DNA from: an uncultured Bacteroidales bacterium
GTDB taxonomy: Bacteria; Bacteroidota; Bacteroidia; Bacteroidales; F082
Reading direction: 5' to 3'
DNA length: 39,313 nucleotides
Assembly (NCBI GenBank): GCA_947303055.1
Contig: CAMYXV010000009.1
Coordinates: forward strand, 1-39,313
Below the pieces are notes generated by a model, which saw only the letters and a list, made by a program, of their open reading frames with translations, was not told the DNA's origin and searched no databases. The position numbers and the translations under genes were made by a program. Positions 14,834-22,013 of the stretch are shown piece by piece. Every line of letters starts with the position of its first letter. Position 1 is the stretch's first letter.

Positions 14834-17224
14834 GTGATTTACCCAACCAATTTTGAACAAAAAATCGGCTTCGCCAGCATCCGTCAGATGCTCTCCGACC
14901 ACTGCATCAGCCAGATGGGCTTGGAGAGAGCGGAGGCTTTGGCCTTTTCGACCGACAAAGACGCCATCCTCAAGAGCCTGGAGCAAACCGAAGAGTTCAT
15001 CGGCCTGCTTCAGACAGGGGTGCCTTTCCCCGTACGCGACTTCCACGACCTGCGCGAGGCCTTCCATCGTATCCAAATCGATGGCACCTGTCTCAATACA
15101 GAGGATTTATTTGCCCTAAAGCCTTCGCTCAATGTTGTAGAAGCCATTCTTCGTTACGGTCACTCCGAGAGTGCTGACAGTACACCAAGAATCAAATCAC
15201 TGATTGAGAACATTTTCATCGAACGTAGCATCTTCACTGAAGTCAACCGACTCGTCGATGATAAAGGCGAGATTCCCGACAATGCTTCCACCGAACTCTT
15301 GGAAATCCGTCAGAGCATTCGCCGCAAGCAAGGCGGCATCGAGAAGCGCATCCGACAAATCATGGGCGATGCCAAGACCGCGGGTTGGGTTGATCCAAAA
15401 GCGGAACTCACAGTGCGCGACGGCCGCTTGGTCATTCCCGTGAAAGCAGGCGACAAGCGTGCCATCCGTGGTTTTATCCACGACGAATCGGCCACGGGAC
15501 AGACCGTCTACATCGAGCCTGCCGAAATCTTTGATACTTCTAATGAAATCAAGGAGTTGGAATATGCCGAACGGCGCGAAATCCACCGTATTCTGTTGGC
15601 TTTCACGCGCTTATTGCGGCCATATCTTTCCGAACTCCGCAAGGCATGGCACCTTTTAGGCGAACTCGACTTCATCCGCGCCAAAGCATTGTTGGCCAAT
15701 GAAATCGGCGGCGTGAAGCCCGAAGTCCTTGATACACCTTATGTCAACTGGCAACAAGCTCGACATCCCCTGTTGGAGCAGAAACTGAAAGTTCAAGGCA
15801 AGCAAGTCGTTCCACTGGATTTACAACTCAATGAGAATGAGCGTATTCTCGTCATCAGCGGTCCCAATGCAGGCGGCAAGTCAGTCTGCCTAAAAACGAC
15901 TGGTCTGTTGCAATACATGCTGCAATGCGGATTGATGCCACCCATACGAGTGGACTCGCAATGCGGATTGTTTGAAAACCTCTTCATTGACATCGGCGAC
16001 GAGCAATCGATTTTGGACGACCTCTCCACTTATAGCTCACACCTTATTAATATGAAAGCACTCTTGGAGCAGGCCGACGAACACACTTTGTTCCTTATTG
16101 ACGAGTTCGGCACAGGCACAGAGCCGCAACTGGGCGGTGCCATCGCCGAGGTTATCCTATTAGAGCTCAACAAGAAACAGGCTTTCGGCATGGTCACCAC
16201 GCACTATGCCAATTTGAAACTTTTGGCCGACAACCACGAGGGCATTGTCAACGGCGCCATGCTGTTCGACACACGCTTCATGCAACCCATGTACATCATG
16301 ATGACCGGCAAGCCTGGCTCGTCATTCGCCTTCGAGATTGCCAAGAAAATCGGCTTCCCGAAACAAATCTTGGACGATGCCGCCAACATCACCGGTGACC
16401 AGCACCTCAAGTTCGAGAAGCAGCTGCAGCAACTTGAAGTCGACAAGAAAGCCATCCGCAAAAAGGAGCAGGACTTGCGCATCGCCGACCAACTGCTGAC
16501 CGAGGTGGTGGAGAAATACAAGAACCTCCTTGCAGAACTCGAAGGTAAAAAGAAACAATACCTCCGCGATGCCGCGGCCGAAGCTCAAGAATTGATACAA
16601 AAAGCCAACAGCCAAATCGAACGTACTATCAAGGAAATCAAGGAGGCGCAGGCTGAGAAGACAAAGACCAAAGAAATCCGACAAAACCTCGAAAAGACCA
16701 AGGAAGAGATTGCGCAGAAAGCCAAGGAAGTAGCCGAGGCCAAGAAAAAGGAAGAGGCTGAGGTCGTGCTGAAAGTGGGCGACACCGTCTGCATCGACGA
16801 CATGCAGGTGGTGGGCGAGATTTTGGCCATCAGCGACACCGATGTTACCATCCTCTTCGACAGCATCCGCCTACGCACCAGCCCCGATAAGCTCCGCAAG
16901 GTGAGCCGCGCTGAAGCCCGAAAGACACAACGCAACTGGCAAAAAGGCATCGCCGCCGACCTCAGCGAAAAAGCCGAACACTTCGACCTCACCCTCGACG
17001 TGCGCGGCAAACGCGCCGAAGAAGCCTTGGACATCGTGGACAAATACTTGGACGAAGCCAAGCTTCTCAGCATCAAAGAAGTGAGCATCCTTCACGGCAA
17101 AGGCAACGGCATTCTGCGCAAGCTCATCCGCGAGAAACTTAGCCACATTCGCGAAGTGGAACGTTTCTGCGACGCTTCCTTGGAAACTGGCGGAACGGGA
17201 ATCACTAGGGTGTATTTCAAATAG
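14834..17224 (+). CDS. mutS2: MutS2 family ATPase/endonuclease
   Basis: 796 residues from the GTG at 14834, giving the usual family start MIYPTNFEQKIGF. A TTG at 14801 is rejected because the -7 box lies downstream of it. MutS core and lever regions (1-~300), ATPase domain with Walker A GPNAGGKS at 343-350 and Walker B LFLIDEFGTGTEP, a long charged coiled-coil insert (~530-650), and a C-terminal Smr domain (~718-796) with LDVRG and HGKGNGILR, the nuclease signature. MutS2 lacks the mismatch-recognition domain of MutS. Family members act on recombination intermediates or collided ribosomes, and which applies here cannot be told. It is an isolated gene with its own promoter and a strong hairpin after the stop. 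Confidence 0.95.
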   Translation: MIYPTNFEQKIGFASIRQMLSDHCISQMGLERAEALAFSTDKDAILKSLEQTEEFIGLLQTGVPFPVRDFHDLREAFHRIQIDGTCLNTEDLFALKPSLNVVEAILRYGHSESADSTPRIKSLIENIFIERSIFTEVNRLVDDKGEIPDNASTELLEIRQSIRRKQGGIEKRIRQIMGDAKTAGWVDPKAELTVRDGRLVIPVKAGDKRAIRGFIHDESATGQTVYIEPAEIFDTSNEIKELEYAERREIHRILLAFTRLLRPYLSELRKAWHLLGELDFIRAKALLANEIGGVKPEVLDTPYVNWQQARHPLLEQKLKVQGKQVVPLDLQLNENERILVISGPNAGGKSVCLKTTGLLQYMLQCGLMPPIRVDSQCGLFENLFIDIGDEQSILDDLSTYSSHLINMKALLEQADEHTLFLIDEFGTGTEPQLGGAIAEVILLELNKKQAFGMVTTHYANLKLLADNHEGIVNGAMLFDTRFMQPMYIMMTGKPGSSFAFEIAKKIGFPKQILDDAANITGDQHLKFEKQLQQLEVDKKAIRKKEQDLRIADQLLTEVVEKYKNLLAELEGKKKQYLRDAAAEAQELIQKANSQIERTIKEIKEAQAEKTKTKEIRQNLEKTKEEIAQKAKEVAEAKKKEEAEVVLKVGDTVCIDDMQVVGEILAISDTDVTILFDSIRLRTSPDKLRKVSRAEARKTQRNWQKGIAADLSEKAEHFDLTLDVRGKRAEEALDIVDKYLDEAKLLSIKEVSILHGKGNGILRKLIREKLSHIREVERFCDASLETGGTGITRVYFK

Positions 17225-17231
17225 TACAAAA

Positions 17232-17257
17232 AAAGCGGAGCTTTCGGGCTCCGCTTT
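17232..17257. terminator. Bidirectional terminator between mutS2 and the glsA operon
   Basis: Perfect 10-base arms AAAGCGGAGC (17232-17241) and GCTCCGCTTT (17248-17257) around TTTCGG. The A-run on its left becomes a seven-T tract on the minus strand, so it is strongest for the minus-strand operon. It also closes mutS2, whose stop is 7 bases away. Confidence 0.85.
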
Positions 17258-17279
17258 CATATCAATGTGTACGTAAGAC

Positions 17280-17522
17280 TTATTTCTTCTTAATCTTAGA
17301 GACAAGCCACAGCAGCACTCCGGCACCGACGGTACCGACCAGAAGTTGGCCCCAGAACGAGTCGCTGACGGGAAGACCAAGGATGCTGAAAATCCAGCTG
17401 CCCAAGAAGCCGCCGACAACACCGACGATGATGGCCCAGATCAAACCGAGGCCGTAGTTCATGACTTTACCGGCGATGATACCTGCCAAAGCGCCGATCA
17501 GAATTGAAATTAACATTCCCAT
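17280..17522 (-). CDS. Small GlsB/YeaQ/YmgE-family (transglycosylase-associated) membrane protein
   Basis: 80 residues with three predicted membrane helices: ISILIGALAGIIAGKVM, GLIWAIIVGVVGGFLGSWIF and LLVGTVGAGVLLWLV, ending in a basic tail KIKKK. The GLIWAIIVGVVGGFLG segment is characteristic of the YeaQ/YmgE family, often stress-induced and of unknown mechanism. It is the last gene on the minus strand before the terminator and starts 39 bases after engB, so it may be cotranscribed. The family name GlsB is unrelated to the glycine-lipid GlsB encoded nearby. Confidence 0.88.
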   Translation of the reverse strand: MGMLISILIGALAGIIAGKVMNYGLGLIWAIIVGVVGGFLGSWIFSILGLPVSDSFWGQLLVGTVGAGVLLWLVSKIKKK

Positions 17523-17561
17523 AATGATGATGTTTTTAGTGAATATTAAGGTTAACTGTAG

Positions 17562-18182
17562 TTACTTTTTCTTATTGAGGAGATCTGCGATCTCGTTATT
17601 CTGTTGTTCTATGTAATCCAACACCTCGTCTCTCCCCTGCTTCTTCTCCGCAGAGGTGATGAAGATGGGCGGCAGCTCCTCCCATTCCTCCAACAACTTT
17701 GACTTGAACGCCTCCACATTCCTATCCAACTCCGCCTTTGAAACCTTGTCCGCCTTAGTAAAGACTATGCAAAACGGCATTTGGTTTTCCCCAAGCCATT
17801 CCACAAAGCCTAAGTCATTGTTTTGAGGCTCAAGGCGCGAGTCAACCAAGACGAAAGTGGTCACCAGATTGCGGCGACGCGTAATATAGTTGTTGATCAT
17901 GATACGCCACTGCTCACGGGTCTTCTTGGAGTGCTGCGCATAACCATAGCCCGGCAAATCAACGAGATACCACGCGTCGTTGACGATAAAATGATTGATG
18001 GCTACCGTCTTGCCTGGCACTGATGAGGTCTTGGCCAGTCCCTTGCGTTGCACCAGCATGTTAATCAAGGAGGACTTGCCCACATTCGAACGGCCGATGA
18101 AGGCATATTCAGGCATGCTGTCGTTCGGCAAAAACTCGAAACGAGTGTTGCTCATCAAGAATTCGGCTTTATTAATTTGCAT
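17562..18182 (-). CDS. engB: Ribosome biogenesis GTPase EngB (YsxC/YihA)
   Basis: 206 residues, typical length. G1 motif GRSNVGKSS at 30-38, G2/switch region with [14 protein letters not shown]3 DLPGYGYA, G4 FTKADK and G5-like ITSAEK. The tail extends into a Lys-rich end. The protein helps late assembly of the 50S ribosomal subunit in the cytoplasm and is usually essential. Its start overlaps the end of glsB by 11 bases, so translation is probably coupled. The pairing with lipid genes looks like an operon of convenience. Confidence 0.95.
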   Translation of the reverse strand: MQINKAEFLMSNTRFEFLPNDSMPEYAFIGRSNVGKSSLINMLVQRKGLAKTSSVPGKTVAINHFIVNDAWYLVDLPGYGYAQHSKKTREQWRIMINNYITRRRNLVTTFVLVDSRLEPQNNDLGFVEWLGENQMPFCIVFTKADKVSKAELDRNVEAFKSKLLEEWEELPPIFITSAEKKQGRDEVLDYIEQQNNEIADLLNKKK

Positions 18183-19149
18183 AGAAAGGCATTTTTAAGT
18201 GTTCCGGGATCGCATTCTGGTCGTAAATCAAGTGACGCTTGACTTTTTCTTCAAACATGTCGCTGATTGTCATCAAGATACCCGTCTCTTCCACCTCACC
18301 GAAGCCTGGATTGAGTGCCGTACCAAACGAGCGCAAGGTCGGTGAAAGGTTCATATAGGCATTCACCAACGGAGGCACTGCAGCACCACGGTCACGCACC
18401 TGCTTCACCAAAATCTTATAGTTATCGCGGTAATTGTCTGCATCGAAAACACTTTCAAGCCATTCGGTATCGGTCAAGATGGGCAGATTCAATTCAGGCC
18501 GCACCGTGACCAGATTATCCTTGTCGGGGAAGTGTTTCTTAATAAAATAAAGGATCAAATCGCGCGAGGTACGTTCCAACGAGGGATACATCGTCACTTT
18601 GCCGAAATAGTATTTCGCTTCAGGATAAATGTCAATCAACGAACCGAGGCCATCCCAAAGGTTATCCAAGGAATACAGACCTTTCGACAGGCTCTTGGAT
18701 GGCTGGTAGTTGGGTTGCACAAACGAACGGCCCAACTCGATGGTGTAAGGCAAATATTCCTTTACGAATCTCTCGGAATAGTGGAACAACTCGCTGGTGG
18801 GTGTGTCCACCTGGCCATCAGCATCAGTGGGCAGATGGTCGCAGAGCAGGAAGCGATAGCCCCCCACAATAGCACGGTCAACAGGGTTCCAAACGATGAG
18901 CTGATAGAAGAAGTTCTCGTCACGTGTGTCGAACACATCGATGTCGCAATCGAGACCCGTGCCACCGCCCGAGTCGCGGAAGCTGATTTCGCGCAAACGA
19001 CCGATTTCGCGCATGATGTTGGGCGACTCATGTGCCGTCAGCACATAAATTTCATTCCCTCCATTGTTGGTCTTGCGGAAGAATTTCTCTTGGGTCAGTT
19101 CTTCCATGATGGCCTCAACTGGCACCGGTGCAATAATATCATTCATCAT
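18172..19149 (-). CDS. glsB: Glycine-lipid N-acyltransferase (OlsB/GlsB-like, GNAT fold)
   Basis: 325 residues resembling OlsB-type N-acyltransferases ('hemolysin-like' GNAT proteins), with [24 protein letters not shown] and later [17 protein letters not shown]. In Bacteroides the homologous GlsB transfers a 3-hydroxy fatty acid to glycine, the first step of glycine/serine-glycine lipid synthesis. That gene pair also has an OlsA-like partner, as here. Substrate is inferred from phylum and gene pairing; an ornithine substrate cannot be excluded. The start overlaps glsA by 4 bases (ATGA). Confidence 0.85.
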   Translation of the reverse strand: MMNDIIAPVPVEAIMEELTQEKFFRKTNNGGNEIYVLTAHESPNIMREIGRLREISFRDSGGGTGLDCDIDVFDTRDENFFYQLIVWNPVDRAIVGGYRFLLCDHLPTDADGQVDTPTSELFHYSERFVKEYLPYTIELGRSFVQPNYQPSKSLSKGLYSLDNLWDGLGSLIDIYPEAKYYFGKVTMYPSLERTSRDLILYFIKKHFPDKDNLVTVRPELNLPILTDTEWLESVFDADNYRDNYKILVKQVRDRGAAVPPLVNAYMNLSPTLRSFGTALNPGFGEVEETGILMTISDMFEEKVKRHLIYDQNAIPEHLKMPFYAN

Positions 19150-20021
19150 ATCTTGTATTCTTTTTCAGGGTCAAAAATCTGGTTGGCATCCTTTGGCAAT
19201 TGGTAAGAGAATGTACGAAGCTTCTCTGCCCACTGGGCGTCGGTGAAACGACGGTCGAAGGTTTGGTAAGGGATAGGCTTGCCAAAAGTAATCTTCAGTT
19301 GTTTGTTGCGTTGCTTGAAGAACTCGTCGACAAGGAAAGCCATCTCGATGTTCACCTTAATACCCAAGCGTTTGCGGAGTCGGGCAAGGTTATAGAAGAA
19401 GTTGGAATTTCGGCCTTCGATATGCACGGGAACAATGTCACGCTGATAGGCTTTCGACTTGGTGACGAAGGTCTTTTTCCAATCGAGGTCCATGATTTTG
19501 CCGCCTTTGGTTTTGCGTGAGCAGAGGCCGAAAGGGAAATAGCAAATCGTGGCATCGCCGGCAAAGGTCTCATTGAACAGTTTCAAACTCTCCTCTCGAT
19601 TGGCCGTTGCACTACCTACTTTGCTGACAGGGATGAAAATCGGGCGCAGGTTCTTCACGAACATCAGGAAGTCGTTGACAGGGGTCAGGGTCTCTCCTCT
19701 GTGGTTGCCCACAGCGCCAATGAGTGCAATGCCGTCAAGACCACCCAAAGGATGGTTGGAAGCCACCAAGACACGGTCACTGGCCATCAAATTATCAACA
19801 CCTTCAAGCACCAAGTCAAGGTTAAAGTCGGCCACCACCGCATTGATGAAGTCGATGCCTTCCTTGTCGGCATACTTGGTCAAAATCTCATTGATGTCGT
19901 CTTCATGCAGCAACCGTTGAATCTTGCGAAACAGCCAGTCGGGCATGTGCTTCATCAACTTAGGCACTTTGGCTGTAAAGATTTTCCTGAGGTCAATCAG
20001 GTTGTTCTGTTCCGTTTCCAT
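19146..20021 (-). CDS. glsA: Lyso-glycine-lipid O-acyltransferase (PlsC/OlsA-like)
   Basis: 291 residues from the ATG at 20021 (METEQNNLIDLRKIF). A 19-codon longer frame from 20078 is rejected because the -7 box lies inside it. The acyltransferase motif is NHPLGGLDG, with five residues between His and Asp instead of four in classical HX4D. Further PlsC-like blocks are GDATICYFPFGLCSRK (ligand-binding FP.G region) and DIVPVHIEGRNSNFFYN. It would add the second, ester-linked acyl chain to the lyso-lipid made by GlsB at the inner membrane. It is first gene of glsA-glsB-engB, divergent from mraZ. Confidence 0.85.
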   Translation of the reverse strand: METEQNNLIDLRKIFTAKVPKLMKHMPDWLFRKIQRLLHEDDINEILTKYADKEGIDFINAVVADFNLDLVLEGVDNLMASDRVLVASNHPLGGLDGIALIGAVGNHRGETLTPVNDFLMFVKNLRPIFIPVSKVGSATANREESLKLFNETFAGDATICYFPFGLCSRKTKGGKIMDLDWKKTFVTKSKAYQRDIVPVHIEGRNSNFFYNLARLRKRLGIKVNIEMAFLVDEFFKQRNKQLKITFGKPIPYQTFDRRFTDAQWAEKLRTFSYQLPKDANQIFDPEKEYKI

Positions 20022-20045
20022 AATCAACGAATACGCTATAATCGG

Positions 20046-20053
20046 CAAAAATA
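20046..20053 (-). promoter_or_regulatory. -7 promoter box (TATTTTTG) of glsA
   Basis: On the minus strand this reads TATTTTTG, 24 bases before the ATG at 20021, and matches TAnnTTTG. Confidence 0.6.
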
Positions 20054-20117
20054 GTAAAAAGAGAAATGGAATGTTCATTTTCGGGCGAAAAACGGGCTAA
20101 AAAAGGAAAAACGGCAC

Positions 20118-20195
20118 TTATCAACACATTTTTGCCCAATTGTGCAGCAATTTGTTAACAAAGTTGTCAACAAGATACCAACAAAGTTATCAACA
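20118..20195 (+). repeat. DnaA-box-like repeat array (TTATCAACA type) between glsA and mraZ
   Basis: Two exact TTATCAACA copies (20118-20126 and 20187-20195), with TTGTTAACA (20152-20160), TTGTCAACA (20164-20172) and ATACCAACA (20175-20183) between them. The last four are spaced 11-12 bases apart, about one helical turn. TTATCAACA differs from the classical DnaA box TTATCCACA at one position. This part of the 262-base divergent gap holds no gene. Confidence 0.6.
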
Positions 20196-20213
20196 ACTTC
20201 GGTTGAAAACTTT

Positions 20214-20239
20214 AGTGGTAGAAAGTGTTGCGTAGTGGT
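20214..20239 (+). promoter_or_regulatory. Putative MraZ operator: three AGTGKT repeats in 10-base phase
   Basis: AGTGGT at 20214, AGTGTT at 20224 and AGTGGT at 20234, exactly 10 bases apart, overlapping the mraZ -33 region. MraZ in other bacteria binds short direct GTG-containing repeats with ten-base phasing just upstream of its own gene. The match here is by pattern and position. Confidence 0.6.
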
Positions 20240-20258
20240 ATAAAATGCACTAATTTTG
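20227..20258 (+). promoter_or_regulatory. Promoter of the mraZ/dcw operon
   Basis: -7 box TAATTTTG at 20251-20258 matches TAnnTTTG, with GTTG at 20227-20230 as -33 box, 20 bases upstream. It is the only clear promoter seen for the 15-kb cluster. Confidence 0.65.
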
Positions 20259-20283
20259 CAGCATAAAAATCGAAAGTGCAAAA

Positions 20284-20736
20284 ATGAGTTACCCGATTGG
20301 ACATTTTAACTGCAAATTGGATTCAAAAAGCCGCTTAATGTTGCCTGCTGACTTCAGGGAGCAGCTTGGCGAACTGGCTGATGAAGGCTTTGTGCTACGC
20401 CCCAGTTTGTTCGAAGGCGAGAAATGTCTTGATCTGTTCACTATCAAAGATTGGGAAGAACAAAGGGAAAAACTTCGTGCCAGCATTAAGATTTACAACA
20501 AAATTGCCATCGATGCGATGCGCTTCGTCAACGATGGAGTGCGCCCTGTCAAACTTGACTCAACAGGCCGTCTCCAAATCCCAAAAGAACTAATGGAACC
20601 CGCTGGTTTGTCAAAGGAAGTGGTGATAGAAGCGCTTGCCAACAAAATGGAAATCTGGGACAAGGAACGTTACGAGCAGACCATCTCGGCTATAGACAAG
20701 GAGAAGATGCTCGAATTCCTCAATTCAATCATGTAA
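20284..20736 (+). CDS. mraZ: Transcriptional regulator MraZ
   Basis: 150 residues, standard size. Two AbrB-like repeats, each with the DxxxR signature: LDSKSRLMLPADFREQL near the start and LDSTGRLQIPKELMEPAGL in the middle. MraZ forms ring-shaped oligomers and represses its own operon in other bacteria; a matching 10-base-phased repeat is present in its promoter. It is first gene of the dcw cluster, 15 bases before rsmH. Confidence 0.96.
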   Translation: MSYPIGHFNCKLDSKSRLMLPADFREQLGELADEGFVLRPSLFEGEKCLDLFTIKDWEEQREKLRASIKIYNKIAIDAMRFVNDGVRPVKLDSTGRLQIPKELMEPAGLSKEVVIEALANKMEIWDKERYEQTISAIDKEKMLEFLNSIM

Positions 20737-20737
20737 T

Positions 20738-20746
20738 AAGGAGGGG
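20738..20746 (+). promoter_or_regulatory. Strong Shine-Dalgarno sequence before rsmH
   Basis: AAGGAGGGG lies 5 bases before the ATG at 20752. Such a full match is unusual because Bacteroidota translation mostly does not rely on SD pairing. It supports ATG 20752 over the in-frame GTG at 20746, which overlaps the site. Confidence 0.6.
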
Positions 20747-20751
20747 TGAGA

Positions 20752-21645
20752 ATGTATCACAATTCCGTCATGTTGAGAGAATGCATCGGGGGGCTGAACA
20801 TTAACCCCGAAGGCGTGTACGTCGACGTCACTTTTGGCGGCGGCGGCCATTCGCGTGCCATCCTTGAGAGGCTCACGACAGGTCATCTTTATGCCTTCGA
20901 TCAAGATGAGGACGCCGAAGCCAACGCTTTTGATGACGAGCGTTTCACCTTCATCCCTCAGAACTTCAAATACTTCAAGAACTTCATCCAACTCTACCAC
21001 GGTGGAAAGATTGATGGCGTCATTGCTGACTTGGGCGTTTCATCACACCAGTTCGACACGCCTGAGAAAGGCTTCTCCACCCGCTTCGACGGCCCGTTGG
21101 ATATGCGCATGAGCCAGATGACGCCCAACGACGCCGCCACTGTGGTGAACACCTACGACCATGCCGCCTTGACACGCATCCTGCGCCTTTACGGTGAGAT
21201 GCAGCAGCCCCAACTCATCGCTTCCGACATCATCCTTGCCCGTGAAACCGAGCCTATCGAGACCACCGAACAGCTGAAGGCTGCCGTGCAGCGTCGTCTG
21301 CCAAGAGGCAAGGAAAACAAGGTGCTGGCTCAGCTTTTCCAAGCCCTTCGCATCGAGGTCAACCAAGAGCTCGACGCCTTGACCGCCTTCCTCACCCAGT
21401 GCCCCGATGTTTTGAAGTCCGGTGGCCGCCTCGTAGTGATGTCGTACCACTCGCTTGAAGACCGTCTCGTGAAGAACTTCATGAAGACCGGCAACGCCGA
21501 GGGCAAGGAAGAAAAAGATTTTTATGGCAACCTATTAACCCCCTATCATATTATCACGCGTAAGCCCATCGTCCCGTCCGACGAGGAGAATGAAAGCAAC
21601 AGCAGGGCTCGCAGTGCCAAACTTAGAATTGCAGAAAGGAAATAG
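20752..21645 (+). CDS. rsmH: 16S rRNA (cytosine1402-N4)-methyltransferase RsmH
   Basis: 297 residues from ATG 20752. The SAM-binding motif is DVTFGGGGHSRAILERL near the start; the catalytic-domain segments IADLGVSSHQFDTPEKGFS and FDGPLDMRM follow; later segments are LRIEVNQELDAL and VMSYHSLEDRLVKNF. It methylates N4 of C1402 in the decoding site of 16S rRNA. The gene follows mraZ as in most dcw clusters and is followed by ftsL after 2 bases. Confidence 0.96.
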   Translation: MYHNSVMLRECIGGLNINPEGVYVDVTFGGGGHSRAILERLTTGHLYAFDQDEDAEANAFDDERFTFIPQNFKYFKNFIQLYHGGKIDGVIADLGVSSHQFDTPEKGFSTRFDGPLDMRMSQMTPNDAATVVNTYDHAALTRILRLYGEMQQPQLIASDIILARETEPIETTEQLKAAVQRRLPRGKENKVLAQLFQALRIEVNQELDALTAFLTQCPDVLKSGGRLVVMSYHSLEDRLVKNFMKTGNAEGKEEKDFYGNLLTPYHIITRKPIVPSDEENESNSRARSAKLRIAERK

Positions 21646-21647
21646 CC

Positions 21648-22013
21648 ATGGAAGAGCAGAAAAAGAAGAAAAAGAAAGGCAAAAACGGCTTCATGAACAT
21701 CTTGGGCGGCGGCATCCTTGTGAAAGAAAAATTCAGCAAGCAGTTCCCCTTCATGGTCTATGTCACCCTATTGCTCATGGCCATCATCACCAACACCTAC
21801 ATCGCTGAAGAAAGGAACCGTGAACTGGCAAAGACATCAAAACATCTGAACGACCTTCAGGTGGAATACGTACAACTGAAATCGGCCATCATGGATGCAT
21901 CGAAGCAATCCGTTTTGGTCAAGAGGCTGGATGGCACTGGACTGAAGGAAGCCACCGAGCCATTGAAGCGCATCAACGTGAACGTAGAACCCATGAATAC
22001 GGAGGAGCCATGA
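21648..22013 (+). CDS. ftsL: FtsL-like division protein
   Basis: 121 residues. A short Lys-rich cytoplasmic start (EEQKKKKKKGKNG), one membrane helix (~36-55, FMVYVTLLLMAIITNTYI) and a periplasmic coiled-coil region (~57-90) fit bitopic FtsL, in the Bacteroidota form that differs from E. coli FtsL. It is expected to form part of the FtsQ-L-B-type complex that activates FtsW/FtsI. Its stop overlaps the ftsI start by 4 bases (ATGA). Assignment rests on topology, size and position more than on motif. Confidence 0.88.
   Translation: MEEQKKKKKKGKNGFMNILGGGILVKEKFSKQFPFMVYVTLLLMAIITNTYIAEERNRELAKTSKHLNDLQVEYVQLKSAIMDASKQSVLVKRLDGTGLKEATEPLKRINVNVEPMNTEEP

Noticed and set aside
20075-20281. 68-codon minus-strand frame upstream of glsA
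   Set aside because: Covers the mraZ promoter and repeat array; Phe/Cys-rich translation without family, no promoter of its own.
20022-20283. Replication origin at the glsA/mraZ divergent gap
   Set aside because: The DnaA-like repeats are suggestive, but no dnaA, dnaN or other origin-linked gene is present and I cannot compute skew. Kept as one possible reading under the array finding, not annotated as origin.
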